Notes: generated from the letters alone by a model not told the origin. A stretch of 64,000 nt of DNA from Shewanella kaireitica (GCF_023284045.1 NZ_JAKIKQ010000002.1:1-64000); one strand, 5' to 3'; shown: positions 10,954 to 21,906, counted from the stretch's first letter. A program made the numbers and translations.

Positions 10954-10976
10954 GAAAGCCCCATAATGGGGCTTTC
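10954..10976 (-). terminator. ftsH intrinsic terminator
   Basis: A perfect inverted repeat GAAAGCCCC-ATTAT-GGGGCTTTC with a T-rich tail (TTGTTT) on the minus strand lies 17 bases past the ftsH stop and overlaps the region just upstream of folP. Confidence 0.8.
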
Positions 10977-10992
10977 TCAAATTAACTAAAGA

Positions 10993-12936
10993 TTACTTAG
11001 CAGGTGATTCGTCTGCATCAGTTACGTCAGTTTTTTTCTCTTCAGTATCGTCAGTTTTCTCTTTCTTCTCAGAAGAGGCACCGTTGCTGTCGTTATCATC
11101 AGACTGCTGGTCTTTTTCCCACTCAGCAGGCATACGCACTTCGCGTCGTTCCATTAAGTCATCAATCTGATTTGAATCAATGGTTTCATACTTCATCAGT
11201 GCATCTTTCATGGCATGAAGAATATCCATGTTTTCAGTCAGATACTTTTGAGCTCTGTCGTAGTTAGAGTCGATCAACATCTTAACTTCAGCATCAATAA
11301 TTCGAGCAGTGTCATCTGACATATGCTGTGATTTACCCATGCTACGACCTAAGAAGACTTCGTTCTCATCTTCAGCGTAAAGTACTGGACCTAACTTCTC
11401 AGAAAAGCCCCACTGAGTCACCATGTTACGCGCGATAGATGTCGCATACTTAATATCTTGCGACGCACCAGTCGATACTTTTTCAGTACCATAGATAATC
11501 TCTTCAGCTAGACGACCACCATAAGCAACTGAGATCTGGCTTTCAAGTTTACGTCTACTTTGACTAATCGCATCCGCTTCAGGAAGGAAGAAAGTAACAC
11601 CCAATGCGCGACCGCGTGGAATAATAGTCACCTTATGCACAGGGTCGTGCTCAGGAACTAAGCAACCAACGATAGCGTGACCCGCTTCGTGGTACGCGGT
11701 CATCTCTTTCTCTTCTTCAGACATCACCATAGTGCGGCGCTCAGCACCCATCATGATTTTGTCTTTTGCGCTTTCAAACTCTTCCATGCCAACAACACGG
11801 CGACTGTTACGAGCAGCAAACAACGCCGCTTCATTAACAAGGTTAGCCAAATCAGCACCAGAGAAACCAGGGGTACCACGGGCAATAACACTTGCCTTAA
11901 CACCGTCAGCTAAAGGTACTTTACGCATATGCACTTTAAGAATTTGCTCACGACCACGAACATCTGGCAAACCAACAACAACCTGACGGTCGAAACGACC
12001 TGGACGTAATAATGCAGCATCAAGTACGTCGGGACGGTTAGTCGCTGCGATGACAATCACACCTTCGTTACCTTCAAAGCCATCCATTTCAACCAGCATT
12101 TGGTTCAATGTCTGTTCACGCTCATCATGACCGCCACCCACACCTGCGCCACGCTGGCGACCAACGGCATCGATTTCATCAATGAAGATAATACAAGGAG
12201 CAGACTTTTTAGCTTGTTCGAACATATCACGTACGCGAGACGCACCAACACCAACAAACATTTCAACAAAGTCTGAACCTGAAATAGTAAAGAAAGGCAC
12301 TTTAGCTTCACCAGCAATGGCTTTAGCAATTAGCGTCTTACCTGTACCAGGAGGGCCTACGAGCAAAACACCAGTAGGAATTCGGCCACCCAACTTTTGG
12401 AAACGTGTTGGCTCTTTCAGGTAATCAACCAGCTCTTTAACGTCTTCTTTGGCTTCGTCACAACCAGCAACGTCAGCAAAAGTCGTTTTAATCTGGTCTT
12501 CGCTCATCAACTTGGCTTTACTCTTACCAAATGACATCGCGCCTTTACCACCACCGCCTTGCATTTGACGCATGAAGAATATCCACACACCAATAAGGAG
12601 TAGCATTGGGAACCAAGAGATAAAGATTTGGGTCAAGAAACCCGACTCTTCCGCTTCTTGGCCTTTCATCATGATGCCTTTACGGTCAAGATCATTGATT
12701 AGATCTAGATCCGGCATCGGCATAATGGTGACAAACTTCTCACCGGTACGCTTAGTCCCTTCAATGGTACGTTGATCGCTTTTCACTTCAACAGTACTAA
12801 CCTGCCCAGCTTTTACGTCATCCAAAAAGGTAGAATAATCCATCTTCTGCTTATTTGAAGAAGAGGGGGAATAGCCCTGAAAAACTGACATCAATACAAC
12901 AGCGATGACAACCCAGAGAATTAAATTTTTAGCCAT
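10993..12936 (-). CDS. ftsH: ATP-dependent zinc metalloprotease FtsH
   Basis: FtsH is the membrane-anchored AAA+ protease that degrades LpxC, sigma-32 and unassembled membrane proteins. The 647-residue protein has two N-terminal membrane helices (about 5-23 and 100-120), Walker A GPPGTGKT, Walker B IIFIDEID, the second region of homology ending RPGRFDRQ, and the zinc site HEAGH. The tail is acidic and low-complexity. The ATG at 12936 is taken as start; a TTG three codons upstream would add MSD, as some E. coli annotations do. It follows rlmE as in enterobacteria. Confidence 0.96.
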   Translation of the reverse strand: MAKNLILWVVIAVVLMSVFQGYSPSSSNKQKMDYSTFLDDVKAGQVSTVEVKSDQRTIEGTKRTGEKFVTIMPMPDLDLINDLDRKGIMMKGQEAEESGFLTQIFISWFPMLLLIGVWIFFMRQMQGGGGKGAMSFGKSKAKLMSEDQIKTTFADVAGCDEAKEDVKELVDYLKEPTRFQKLGGRIPTGVLLVGPPGTGKTLIAKAIAGEAKVPFFTISGSDFVEMFVGVGASRVRDMFEQAKKSAPCIIFIDEIDAVGRQRGAGVGGGHDEREQTLNQMLVEMDGFEGNEGVIVIAATNRPDVLDAALLRPGRFDRQVVVGLPDVRGREQILKVHMRKVPLADGVKASVIARGTPGFSGADLANLVNEAALFAARNSRRVVGMEEFESAKDKIMMGAERRTMVMSEEEKEMTAYHEAGHAIVGCLVPEHDPVHKVTIIPRGRALGVTFFLPEADAISQSRRKLESQISVAYGGRLAEEIIYGTEKVSTGASQDIKYATSIARNMVTQWGFSEKLGPVLYAEDENEVFLGRSMGKSQHMSDDTARIIDAEVKMLIDSNYDRAQKYLTENMDILHAMKDALMKYETIDSNQIDDLMERREVRMPAEWEKDQQSDDNDSNGASSEKKEKTDDTEEKKTDVTDADESPAK

Positions 12937-13006
12937 GTCACTCAAATTACTCGACCTCTTTTTAAAGTCTTTCGAAAACTAATGTTAGAGTACTTACGAT
13001 AGATTA

Positions 13007-13636
13007 CTATAACTTGTACCCAGTCGCCACAAGATAGACTTCACGCGATCGTGGTCGCGAAGAATCTGGCTTACGTGTTTTAACCGTTTTAAATGCTTCT
13101 TTTACTGCTTTCATGTATTCGTCAAAGCCCTCCCCCTGAAAGACCTTAACAGCAAAACAGCCATTAGGTGCCAAAACTTGATGACACATGTCTAATGCAA
13201 GTTCTACCAAATACATAGCGCGAGGTTGGTCTACCCCGCCTGTCCCACTCATGTTAGGTGCCATATCAGATAACACAACATCCACTTTCGCATCACCAAC
13301 TCGAGTCAGCAGCGCATCAAGTACTTTTTCCTCGCGAAAGTCTCCTTGCAAAAAATCTACGCCTACAATGGGATCCATAGGCAAAATGTCACATGCGATA
13401 ACTTTTCCTTTGTCTCCAGCAAGTTTAACGGCCACTTGTGACCAACCGCCGGGTGCGGCGCCTAAATCAACAACCGTCATCCCCGGACGAATAAGTTTAT
13501 CTTTCTCTTGGATCTCTTCAATCTTAAAGGCCGCTCTTGACCTAAAACCGCGTTTTTGCGCGAGTTTGACATAGTGATCATCGAAATGTTCTTGCATCCA
13601 GCGAGATGAACTAGCTGTTCGTTTTTTACCTGACAT
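13007..13636 (-). CDS. rlmE: 23S rRNA (uridine(2552)-2'-O)-methyltransferase RlmE
   Basis: RlmE (RrmJ/FtsJ) methylates U2552 in the A loop of 23S rRNA. The 209-residue protein has the SAM-binding [15 protein letters not shown], the catalytic-tetrad contexts RAAFKIEEI (Lys), [10 protein letters not shown] (Asp) and AVKVFQGEG (Lys), and the [16 protein letters not shown] end. It precedes ftsH by about 70 bases. A sigma-32-like promoter stands upstream, as in the E. coli heat-shock rrmJ-ftsH operon. Confidence 0.96.
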   Translation of the reverse strand: MSGKKRTASSSRWMQEHFDDHYVKLAQKRGFRSRAAFKIEEIQEKDKLIRPGMTVVDLGAAPGGWSQVAVKLAGDKGKVIACDILPMDPIVGVDFLQGDFREEKVLDALLTRVGDAKVDVVLSDMAPNMSGTGGVDQPRAMYLVELALDMCHQVLAPNGCFAVKVFQGEGFDEYMKAVKEAFKTVKTRKPDSSRPRSREVYLVATGYKL

Positions 13637-13672
13637 TTAAAATCCGCAACAATTGAGAGTTACACAAAGCAT

Positions 13673-13701
13673 ATATAAGGGTAGAATAGCGGCTTTTCAA
13701 C
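13673..13701 (-). promoter_or_regulatory. Candidate sigma-32 promoter of rlmE-ftsH
   Basis: On the minus strand GTTGAAA (13695-13701) and CCCTTATAT (13673-13681) are 13 bases apart. The heat-shock consensus is CTTGAAA-N13-14-CCCCATNT. The -35 element is good and the -10 partial. The known heat-shock control of the E. coli operon supports the reading. Confidence 0.5.
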
Positions 13702-13727
13702 AGTAACTCAGCATAAAGTTGGTATAA

Positions 13728-14027
13728 ATGAACTTAACAACCAAACAAAAACAGCACTTAAAGGGCTTAGCGCACAGTTTGAAGCCCGTAGTGATGCTTG
13801 GTGGCAACGGCCTGACTGAAGGTGTACTGGCTGAAATTGATAGTGCACTCTCTCATCATGAATTGATTAAAGTGAAAATAGCCTCTGGTGACAGAGAGCT
13901 TAAAAATGCAATCGTCGACGCCATCGTACGTGAAACTCAAGCTGTTCAAGTACAGCTTATTGGTCACGTTTTAGTACTGTTCCGTCAGTCTGAAGAAATG
14001 AAAATTGCTGTGCCTAAGGCAAAGTAA
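13728..14027 (+). CDS. yhbY: Ribosome assembly RNA-binding protein YhbY (CRM domain)
   Basis: YhbY-type proteins bind pre-50S particles. The 99-residue product is a single CRM domain: MNLTTKQKQHLKGLAHSLKP, the GxxG loop VMLGGNGLTEGV, ELIKVKI, then IGHVLVLFRQSEE. It is the only plus-strand gene in the first 29 kb and is divergent from rlmE, sharing a roughly 90-base intergenic region. This arrangement is conserved in enterobacteria. Confidence 0.94.
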   Translation: MNLTTKQKQHLKGLAHSLKPVVMLGGNGLTEGVLAEIDSALSHHELIKVKIASGDRELKNAIVDAIVRETQAVQVQLIGHVLVLFRQSEEMKIAVPKAK

Positions 14028-14080
14028 TTAGCAAAAAGCCTCTTTTATCCACGAAAGAAGCTCTAGCGAGATAGATAAAA

Positions 14081-14113
14081 AGAGCCGCTGATTATTCAGC
14101 GGCTCTTTTTTAT
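14081..14113. terminator. Bidirectional terminator between yhbY and secF
   Basis: A perfect stem AGAGCCGCTGA/TCAGCGGCTCT around a TTAT loop is flanked by A-rich and T-rich sides, so it can serve both converging genes. Confidence 0.85.
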
Positions 14114-14129
14114 TTACGCCTTAATAAAA

Positions 14130-15038
14130 CTATGGCGTATCGCTTATTGGTTTCACCTCATAGTGCTCAGCTTTTACTTTCAATAACTCAGGCAAACAGG
14201 TTCCCACGGAAATAGACGAGACTGTTCCAATCAAAATGCCTAAGAACATAGCAATGGAGAAGCCCTGTAAAGGTATACCTCCCATAAACCATAATGCAGC
14301 GACAGTAATCAGAGTTGTGCCACTTGTCACCATGGTTCGAGAAAATGTTGCTTTTACCGCACTGCTACAGATTTCATCAATTGCCATTTTAGGTTTCGCT
14401 ATCAAAACCTCTCTAATTCTATCAGCTATCACTATCGAGTCATTGAGTGAGTACCCTAAAATGGCCAGCACTGCCGCCAAAATAGTTAAGTTAAACTCCA
14501 TTTGTGTCAAAGAGAAAACAGCCAATACAAATACAACATCATGAAACAGGGCTAATAGTGCACCACTGGCCAATCGCCATTCAAAGCGAAAACTGAGATA
14601 TACCAATATACACAGCATAGCCACTAGCAAAGCTAAACCGCCCTGCTCTGCTAGCTCTTGGCCAATTTGCGGCCCAACAATGCTTGAGTTAAGCACTTCG
14701 ACATTATCAGTTAGTGGAGCAAAAACACTAGCAATATTACTGCTAGTCTCCGCATCTACTTGGCTGTACCTGAGTACCCAACGTCCAGGTTCACCGGCTG
14801 AAATAACACTTACCTCCTGCTCTGAGTGCGCAGCCAACAGCTGGCTAATCTGCGATGCTTGGATATTTGCATCAACTTTAACTTCGGTGACCACTCCTCC
14901 AGTGAAGTCTAAGCCCCAATTAAAACCGTGGCTAAAGATAATACCGATAGATGAGATCATAATGATCAAGGACAGTACACTTGAAAGGTAACGGGCTTTG
15001 CTTAGTTTGCTTAGTTTGCTTAAGTTAGATAATTTCAT
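14130..15038 (-). CDS. secF: Protein translocase subunit SecF
   Basis: SecF pairs with SecD to use the proton-motive force late in protein export. The 302-residue protein has the first helix followed by the signature GLDFTGGVVTEV, the periplasmic P4 region, and helices 2-6 with the conserved ALFHDVVFVLAVFSL and LGYSLNDSIVIADRIRE segments. The N-terminus contains an in-frame nine-base triplication encoding Leu-Ser-Lys three times, which looks like replication slippage. It begins one base after the secD stop. No yajC or tgt lies nearby, so it may be a second SecDF pair. Confidence 0.93.
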   Translation of the reverse strand: MKLSNLSKLSKLSKARYLSSVLSLIIMISSIGIIFSHGFNWGLDFTGGVVTEVKVDANIQASQISQLLAAHSEQEVSVISAGEPGRWVLRYSQVDAETSSNIASVFAPLTDNVEVLNSSIVGPQIGQELAEQGGLALLVAMLCILVYLSFRFEWRLASGALLALFHDVVFVLAVFSLTQMEFNLTILAAVLAILGYSLNDSIVIADRIREVLIAKPKMAIDEICSSAVKATFSRTMVTSGTTLITVAALWFMGGIPLQGFSIAMFLGILIGTVSSISVGTCLPELLKVKAEHYEVKPISDTP

Positions 15039-15039
15039 A

Positions 15040-16854
15040 TTACACCTTCACATCACGTCTAAAGTCACGTCCATATACCCAGTTAACTAATGCTCTAGAA
15101 GCAAAAATACCGGTAAACATACTGGTTAGCAGGCCAAGCCCTAGCGTCAAGGCAAAGCCTTGAATCGGGCCGTTACCAATCGAATACAACACAACTGCGG
15201 TTATCATAGTAGTAATATTCGCGTCAATAATGGTTGAAAATGCGCTATCAAAACCTCGGTCAATCGCGTGTGCAAAGCTCCTTCCCTCACGTAGTTTGTC
15301 CTTAATCCTTTCAAAGATGAGCACATTTGTATCAACCGCCATGCCCACTGTTAGTACCAGGCCAGCGATTCCAGGCAGGGTTAAAACCGCTCCAGGGATT
15401 AATGCCAGCAGGCCAAATAACAACACCATATTTGATAACAGTGCCACATTGGCAATCCAACCTAAACGGCGATACCAAAGCCCCATAAACAGCAATGTAA
15501 ATGCCATGCCTAACGCCAAAGCAGCAAAACCATTGGTGATGTTTTCTTCACCTAAACTTGGCCCTATGGTGCGCTCCTCTACAATTGTCACCGGTGCAGT
15601 CATTGAGCCGGCTCTTAATAAAAGTGCTAGTTGCTGTGCGCTCGCATAATCGCCAGCCCCAGTGATACTAAAACGGTCTCCTAATTGTGAGCGAATTGTG
15701 GCCACGCTTATCACTTCGGTAGTCTGGCTAATTTTACCTTGCTCATCTCGGCTATATTCGCTGTAGGATGTCGCCATTGGTTTACCGATATTGGCGCGAG
15801 AGAAATCAGACATCTTTCTGCCGCCATCACGATCGAGGTGAATCACCACTTCTGGCAAGCCCATTTCACCTAATTGAGCCCTAGCATCAACAATATGCTC
15901 ACCGCCTAGTACTGCGCGCCTTGCAACCGATACTGGTTGTCCTTTCTCATCGTTTAGTGTTTTTGAGTTAACTGAGTTTGACTGCATCACCTGATAAAAA
16001 GCTAAACTGGCTGTAGCACCAATCACCGACTTGGCCTCGGCAGGATCTTGTACGCCCGGCAGTTCAATTCTGATCCGATGCTCTCCTTGACGCTGAACCA
16101 CAGCTTCGGTGATCCCCAACTGTTCAATGCGGCTGCGCATAATCTGCAGGTTCTGTTTCACAGTGAGATCTTGAATATTGTTTTTTTCAGCGGCTGAGAG
16201 CACAACACTCAGCGAGTTCGCCCCATTATTACTCAATTGCCAGTTTGGGTATTTTTGACTGATGAATGTTCGCAAAACTTGTCGATGGCCTGAGTCCGAA
16301 GTTGTAATTTGCACTCTATCGCCAACTTGCTGCTGTACAGTGACACCAGTAAGAGACTCATCTCTTACAAATTGGCGAACAGACTCAACAAAAGTGTTGT
16401 AGTGCAGCTTATAAACAGGTTCTATTTCAACATCCAATAAGAACTGTACGCCGCCACGAAGATCTAAGCCTAACTTTATCGGTGAAAACCCTAAGGACAG
16501 CATCCAATTAGGGGCTGAAGGCGCTAACATAAGCGTCAATTCAGATGGATCTTGTACCCGCTCTGCAAGTAACGACTTCAGCTGTGCTTGCTGAGAGTTA
16601 TCTCCCAGCACAATTAATGTTTGTCCGTCTGACTGATCAATCCTTTTAACATTCATACCGGACGAGAGTAATTGTTGCTGCAGCGCCAATGGCGCTAACT
16701 TAAGACCGGCATCCTTACTGACTTGGATAGCAGAATCTTCGCCATAAAATGTTGGCAGTGCACTAAAAAACATAATGGTGATAGTGACCACTAACACCAC
16801 ATATTTCCATGCGCTGTAATGGTTTAAAATTTTTGCTTTATTTTGTTTACTCAT
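15040..16854 (-). CDS. secD: Protein translocase subunit SecD
   Basis: SecD forms the six-helix RND-type membrane protein that works with SecF. The 604-residue product has an N-terminal helix (WKYVVLVVTITIMFFSALP), the family motif GLDLRGGVQFLLDVE near residue 125, the large periplasmic P1 domain, and C-terminal helices with GMAVDTNVLIFERIKD. The ATG at 16854 is chosen over a frame opening 18 codons earlier because it aligns with the family start; the ribosome binding site is weak. The spacing to secF implies one operon. Absence of yajC suggests a paralogous copy (inference). Confidence 0.93.
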   Translation of the reverse strand: MSKQNKAKILNHYSAWKYVVLVVTITIMFFSALPTFYGEDSAIQVSKDAGLKLAPLALQQQLLSSGMNVKRIDQSDGQTLIVLGDNSQQAQLKSLLAERVQDPSELTLMLAPSAPNWMLSLGFSPIKLGLDLRGGVQFLLDVEIEPVYKLHYNTFVESVRQFVRDESLTGVTVQQQVGDRVQITTSDSGHRQVLRTFISQKYPNWQLSNNGANSLSVVLSAAEKNNIQDLTVKQNLQIMRSRIEQLGITEAVVQRQGEHRIRIELPGVQDPAEAKSVIGATASLAFYQVMQSNSVNSKTLNDEKGQPVSVARRAVLGGEHIVDARAQLGEMGLPEVVIHLDRDGGRKMSDFSRANIGKPMATSYSEYSRDEQGKISQTTEVISVATIRSQLGDRFSITGAGDYASAQQLALLLRAGSMTAPVTIVEERTIGPSLGEENITNGFAALALGMAFTLLFMGLWYRRLGWIANVALLSNMVLLFGLLALIPGAVLTLPGIAGLVLTVGMAVDTNVLIFERIKDKLREGRSFAHAIDRGFDSAFSTIIDANITTMITAVVLYSIGNGPIQGFALTLGLGLLTSMFTGIFASRALVNWVYGRDFRRDVKV

Positions 16855-17161
16855 ACTGTTTTGCTCTTTGTATTCACTTAAAACGCGAAAACGAACTGCA
16901 GCACTCACTCAGAATCTTTTTAAGAGATTGAATTCAATTAAGAGATGCGGCAGTAACAACTATCAAGAGCAACACTTCGCCTCTAATAACTCAGTCGAGT
17001 CATCTATAAAGGCTGTAAAGCGTCACGACAGATTCAAAGGCACTTTATTCAAAGCATTAGCTTTAAAGTAAAAGTACGAGCCAATGTCTGAAACAAGGGT
17101 TTCTGACAATAGAGATGAACTGCTCTTGATAGAGAAGCCTGAAACGGCTATCGGTTGCTAG
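16855..17161. other. Intergenic gap without recognised gene
   Basis: Between the secD start and the end of the unknown 195-residue gene I see no gene with a credible ribosome binding site, and no strong hairpin. The secD promoter must lie here or upstream. Confidence 0.5.
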
Positions 17162-17749
17162 TTAAGCGGAACGAGTATGGGATAAACGGTACAAAAGATT
17201 CGATTCTTTCCATGCGGAAAGCCTGAAAGAAGAACCGCCGACATGTAATTGCCAATCGACAGCAGGGGGGGAGTCCATGCGGTACCCAACAGTTAAAGAC
17301 GGCACTAATGGAGAAATAAACTCAAATGCGACTTGATAATCAGGTCGACTGTGCAGTCGCTCATGTTGCGCAAAACTCATGAAACGCTGAGATACCAGCG
17401 GCGCATATTCCGAGTGTAGTGGGAATGTATGCTCTAGATGACTACCTTGTAAACCAGCTTGTGTGCGCTCTTTTACGGTCGTTTTTTCAGAAGGGTCCAA
17501 CAAAGTCAGACTCAAGGAGTCGTTAATAACCCAGTCCTGAACAGAAGTTTGCGACGGTTCAACAAAGGTAGTTGCGGCAAAAAAATTACCAGCGTTGGCT
17601 TGGTTTGAAGATTGGGTTGAAGATTGCGATTTATGCTGGTTTAGGTTTGCTACAGACGCACTTGCTGACATAGGTGACAATAAAAATCCCCCAATGAGCA
17701 ACAATATGATCCCAACCATTCCAAACAATCGCACAAAAACACCTACCAC
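17162..17749 (-). CDS. Putative exported or membrane-anchored protein, unknown function
   Basis: I do not recognise a family. The 195-residue reading starts with a hydrophobic stretch (GMVGIILLLIGGFLLSPMSASAS, residues 10-32) that could be a signal peptide with cleavage after ASA. A Ser/Gln/Asn-rich linker and a roughly 110-residue globular part rich in beta-forming residues follow (TVGYRMDSPPAVDW, LHVGGSSFRLSAW). The first codon is GTG with a weak Shine-Dalgarno; an internal ATG ten codons in is equally possible. It stands alone between greA and secD on the same strand. Confidence 0.6.
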   Translation of the reverse strand: MVGVFVRLFGMVGIILLLIGGFLLSPMSASASVANLNQHKSQSSTQSSNQANAGNFFAATTFVEPSQTSVQDWVINDSLSLTLLDPSEKTTVKERTQAGLQGSHLEHTFPLHSEYAPLVSQRFMSFAQHERLHSRPDYQVAFEFISPLVPSLTVGYRMDSPPAVDWQLHVGGSSFRLSAWKESNLLYRLSHTRSA

Positions 17750-17837
17750 TAAATTAATTCAAGCTTATATAAACACACTAGCGCGACTTCTCCAAGTTTT
17801 GATGACTAACTTGTGAGCCCGATTACAATCAAAAATA

Positions 17838-17861
17838 TAAAGCCGCTAAGTTAGCGGCTTT
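17838..17861 (-). terminator. greA intrinsic terminator
   Basis: On the minus strand AAAGCCGCTAA-CT-TAGCGGCTTT runs into TATATTTTT, 23 bases after greA. Confidence 0.85.
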
Positions 17862-17883
17862 ATCTCAACAGAAAACGCTTTAC

Positions 17884-18360
17884 TTAGATATACTCTACTT
17901 TAGTGATTTCGAAATCACTGGTACCACCTGGCGTGGTTATAGATATTTCGTCATCGACGCTTTTGCCGACTAAACCGCGTGCAATTGGCGAGCTAACAGA
18001 AAGCAAGTTCTCTTTCACATTAGCTTCATCTTCGCCTACGATACGGTAAGTCACTTCTTCATCAGTATCGATGTTTAAAATCGTCACTGTAGTGCCGAAA
18101 ATAACCCGGCCAGTATTTGGCATTGTCGTCACATCGATAATTTGAGCATGTGATAACTTACCTTCAATATCGCGAACTCGAGCTTCACATAGACCCTGCT
18201 CTTCTCGCGCAGCGTGGTATTCAGCGTTCTCTTTCAAATCGCCAAGTTCACGAGCTTCACCAATTGCCTCTGCAATTGCTGGGCGACGTTCAAACTTCAA
18301 AATATCTAATTCTTTACGAAGCTGTTCAGCGCCGATAATCGTCATTGGAACCTTGCTCAT
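17884..18360 (-). CDS. greA: Transcription elongation factor GreA
   Basis: GreA enters the RNA polymerase secondary channel and stimulates cleavage of backtracked RNA. The 158-residue protein has the N-terminal coiled coil, with acidic tip residues in [20 protein letters not shown], and a C-terminal FKBP-like globular domain ending SISTPGG-type sequence (seen here [14 protein letters not shown]). It is upstream of a possible lone gene and downstream of carB, with its own terminator. Confidence 0.97.
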   Translation of the reverse strand: MSKVPMTIIGAEQLRKELDILKFERRPAIAEAIGEARELGDLKENAEYHAAREEQGLCEARVRDIEGKLSHAQIIDVTTMPNTGRVIFGTTVTILNIDTDEEVTYRIVGEDEANVKENLLSVSSPIARGLVGKSVDDEISITTPGGTSDFEITKVEYI

Positions 18361-18637
18361 AATCTTCTTTCGTCTCCTTTAAAACAAAAGCAGCCCTCGC
18401 TGACGAGGAAAATGTCAACGGGGTTAAAAATCTATTGGAATAGCGTCATTGTAAACGCTAAGGGCGAAACATGCACCCTATGGAATGTATAGAGCTTACT
18501 CAACCTTGGCGACAGTTACTAGCTAAGTAAGATAAATTTTCATTAATCGAGAGCCGCGGCAGATATTCCTAGCCGCGAAGTAAAAGCTAAATTCAGCTTA
18601 TTGTTTCATTCTGTTGCGCCGGACATTGCACACCCAT

Positions 18638-18668
18638 TAAAAAAGGCCGCAATATGCGGCCTTTTTCC
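18638..18668 (-). terminator. carB intrinsic terminator
   Basis: A perfect stem AAAAAGGCCGCA-TA-TTGCGGCCTTTTT-type hairpin (minus strand GGCCGCATATTGCGGCC then TTTTTT) lies about 17 bases past the carB stop. The rest of the 324-base greA-carB gap shows nothing else clear. Confidence 0.85.
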
Positions 18669-18684
18669 AAAGTAGCACCAAGCG

Positions 18685-21600
18685 CTATTTAGCAATACGC
18701 TTATGAAGCTCTTGTACTGAACTTACATTTGAACGGTCATCAGCAGCATGCGCCATGCATGTTGCAAAAGCAGCGTTCAATGTCGTGGTGTAGTTCACTT
18801 TGTAACGCAGTGCACCGCGACGAAGTTGACGTGAGTCTTCAATCGCCTTGCGACCTTCAGTGGTGTTCACTATGTAGGTGTACTCATCATTCTTAATACG
18901 GTCAAGAATATGAGGACGACCTTCGTGTACCTTGTTAACCAGACGAGGGTTAATACCCGCTTCACCTAAGATAACGGCAGTCCCGTGCGTCGCATCGATT
19001 TCGTAACCAAGTTCAATCAACTTAGCCGCTAAATCAGCCACACGTGCTTTATCACTGTTACGCACTGATAAAAGCGCACGGCCAGACTTAGGCACTTCTG
19101 ATGTAGCACCTAGCTGCGCTTTAGCATAAGCCTCAGCAAACGTGTCACCTACACCCATCACTTCACCGGTTGAGCGCATTTCAGGGCCAAGCAGTGGATC
19201 AACACCAGGGAACTTGTTAAACGGCAATACCACTTCTTTAACAGAGTAGAATGGCGGAATAACTTCCTCGGTGAAGTTCTGTGATTTCAGGCTTTGACCA
19301 GCCATCACTCGTGCAGCAATCTTAGCTAGTGGCACACCTGTTGCTTTCGATACAAATGGCACAGTACGGGCTGCTCGAGGGTTAACTTCAATCATGTAGA
19401 TCTCGTTATCCTTCACGGCAAACTGCACGTTCATTAGACCAATAACGCCTAACTCCATTGCAAGCTTGCCCACTTGCTCACGCATGCGGTCTTGAATATC
19501 TTGGCTTAAGCTATATGGCGGTAGTGAACAACCAGAGTCACCAGAGTGAACCCCCGCTTGCTCGATATGCTCCATGATAGAACCTATCACCACGGTTTCA
19601 CCGTCACATACTGCATCGATATCAATTTCGATAGCATTATCAAGGAAACGATCAAGCAGTACAGGAGAGGCATTCGATACACTTACCGCTTCATTAAAGT
19701 AGCGACGTAAGTCTTGCTCGTCATAGACGATTTCCATTGCGCGGCCACCTAATACATAAGATGGGCGAACAACTAGCGGATAACCGATACGCTCAGCAGA
19801 GATAACCGCACCTTCAACCGTTGTCACGGTATCGTTTTCAGGCTGCTTCATGCCTAAGCGCTCAATCGCTTGCTGGAAACGCTCACGATCTTCTGCGCGG
19901 TCAATTGCATCAGGGCTAGTACCAATAATTGGCACACCTGCCGCCTCTAAATCACGTGCAAGCTTAAGTGGTGTTTGACCACCGTACTGAACGATAACGC
20001 CTTTTGGCTTCTCGATACGGACAATTTCAAGCACATCTTCAAAGGTGATTGACTCAAAGTACAGACGGTCTGAAGTATCATAATCGGTTGAAACCGTTTC
20101 AGGGTTACAGTTAACCATGATGGTCTCGTAACCGTCTTCACGTAGCGCTAATGCCGCGTGAACACAACAGTAATCGAACTCAATACCTTGGCCAATTCTG
20201 TTTGGCCCGCCGCCCAACACCATGATTTTTTCACGGTTTGATGGGTTCGCTTCACACTCTTCTTCATAAGTAGAGTACATGTAAGCAGTATCAGTTGAGA
20301 ACTCAGCCGCACAAGTATCTACGCGCTTGTATACTGGGTGAATTTCGAAACGGGTACGTAATTTACGTACCTCAGACTCACTTACACCAGCCAATGTTGC
20401 TAAACGTGAATCTGCAAAACCTTTACGCTTAAGTTTACGTAATACGTCCGCATTCAAACCAGCAAGACCGGCTTCAGCCACTTGTGCTTCGCTCTTCAGC
20501 AAGTCTTCAAGCTGCACAAGGAACCAAGGGTCGATATTGGTCAGCGCAAAAATATCATCCACCGACAAACCGCTACGGAATGCATCTGCGATATACCAAA
20601 TACGCTCAGCGCCAGGCTCTTTTAGCTCATGGCGAATACGTGACATAGCATCGGTTTCGGTGATATCGATTTCAGGGCAAAGACCCTTCTTACCAACTTC
20701 AAGACCGCGCAGTGCTTTTTGCAGTGACTCTTGGAAAGTACGACCAATCGCCATCACTTCGCCCACAGATTTCATCTGTGTGGTTAGACGGTCATTTGAA
20801 CCGGCAAACTTTTCAAAGTTAAAACGAGGTATTTTGGTAACAACGTAATCAATTGCAGGTTCAAACGATGCAGGCGTTGCGCCACCCGTAATATCGTTGC
20901 TTAGCTCATCAAGGGTGAAGCCAACCGCTAGCTTGGCAGCAATCTTAGCGATTGGGAAGCCAGTTGCTTTAGAGGCTAACGCAGATGAACGCGATACACG
21001 CGGGTTCATCTCGATGATAACCATACGGCCATCTTTCGGGTTGATACCAAATTGTACGTTTGAACCACCGGTTTCAACACCGATTTCGCGCAGTACTGCA
21101 AGTGATGCGTTACGCATCAGTTGGTACTCTTTATCCGTCAATGTTTGTGCAGGAGCCACGGTGATAGAGTCACCCGTGTGCACGCCCATTGGATCGAAGT
21201 TTTCAATTGCACAAACGATAATACAGTTATCGTTGCGGTCACGAACCACTTCCATCTCGTACTCTTTCCAACCAATCAAAGATTCGTCGATAAGCAGTTC
21301 GCTGGTAGGCGAAAGTTCAAGACCTTGAGAACAGATATCCTCAAACTCTTCTTTGTTGTATGCGATACCGCCACCGCTGCCGCCCATAGTAAATGATGGG
21401 CGAATAATACATGGGTAACCAACTTCTGCTAAAACAGCACGTGCTTCATCCATGTTATGGGCGATACCAGCACGAGGACACTCAAGGCCAATTGACTTCA
21501 TTGCTTTGTCAAAACGGCTACGGTCTTCGGCTTTATCAATTGCATCGGCAGTAGCGCCAATCATATCGACATTAAACTCTTTTAGTACGCCGCGGCTTTC

Positions 21601-21906
21601 AAGTTCTAACGCACAGTTAAGTGCAGTCTGGCCACCCATTGTAGGTAAGATCGCATCAGGGCGCTCTTTAGCAATAATGTTGCGCACAACTTCCCAGTGA
21701 ATAGGCTCGATATAGGTTGCATCGGCCATCTCTGGATCAGTCATAATGGTTGCTGGGTTAGAGTTAACAAGAATAACTCGGTAACCCTCTTCGCGTAGGG
21801 CTTTACAGGCTTGAGCGCCTGAGTAGTCAAACTCACAGGCTTGACCAATAACAATTGGTCCAGCACCTAGGATAAGAATACTCTTTATATCGGTACGTTT
21901 TGGCAT
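18685..21906 (-). CDS. carB: Carbamoyl-phosphate synthase large chain
   Basis: CarB uses ammonia delivered by CarA, bicarbonate and two ATP to make carbamoyl phosphate for arginine and pyrimidines. The 1073-residue protein has two homologous ATP-grasp halves (each with a [15 protein letters not shown] or [19 protein letters not shown] start and [13 protein letters not shown] or [12 protein letters not shown] metal sites). An oligomerisation segment lies between them, and a C-terminal MGS-type allosteric domain ends near LHKRIAK. It follows carA by 28 bases in a carAB operon. Confidence 0.98.
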   Translation of the reverse strand: MPKRTDIKSILILGAGPIVIGQACEFDYSGAQACKALREEGYRVILVNSNPATIMTDPEMADATYIEPIHWEVVRNIIAKERPDAILPTMGGQTALNCALELESRGVLKEFNVDMIGATADAIDKAEDRSRFDKAMKSIGLECPRAGIAHNMDEARAVLAEVGYPCIIRPSFTMGGSGGGIAYNKEEFEDICSQGLELSPTSELLIDESLIGWKEYEMEVVRDRNDNCIIVCAIENFDPMGVHTGDSITVAPAQTLTDKEYQLMRNASLAVLREIGVETGGSNVQFGINPKDGRMVIIEMNPRVSRSSALASKATGFPIAKIAAKLAVGFTLDELSNDITGGATPASFEPAIDYVVTKIPRFNFEKFAGSNDRLTTQMKSVGEVMAIGRTFQESLQKALRGLEVGKKGLCPEIDITETDAMSRIRHELKEPGAERIWYIADAFRSGLSVDDIFALTNIDPWFLVQLEDLLKSEAQVAEAGLAGLNADVLRKLKRKGFADSRLATLAGVSESEVRKLRTRFEIHPVYKRVDTCAAEFSTDTAYMYSTYEEECEANPSNREKIMVLGGGPNRIGQGIEFDYCCVHAALALREDGYETIMVNCNPETVSTDYDTSDRLYFESITFEDVLEIVRIEKPKGVIVQYGGQTPLKLARDLEAAGVPIIGTSPDAIDRAEDRERFQQAIERLGMKQPENDTVTTVEGAVISAERIGYPLVVRPSYVLGGRAMEIVYDEQDLRRYFNEAVSVSNASPVLLDRFLDNAIEIDIDAVCDGETVVIGSIMEHIEQAGVHSGDSGCSLPPYSLSQDIQDRMREQVGKLAMELGVIGLMNVQFAVKDNEIYMIEVNPRAARTVPFVSKATGVPLAKIAARVMAGQSLKSQNFTEEVIPPFYSVKEVVLPFNKFPGVDPLLGPEMRSTGEVMGVGDTFAEAYAKAQLGATSEVPKSGRALLSVRNSDKARVADLAAKLIELGYEIDATHGTAVILGEAGINPRLVNKVHEGRPHILDRIKNDEYTYIVNTTEGRKAIEDSRQLRRGALRYKVNYTTTLNAAFATCMAHAADDRSNVSSVQELHKRIAK

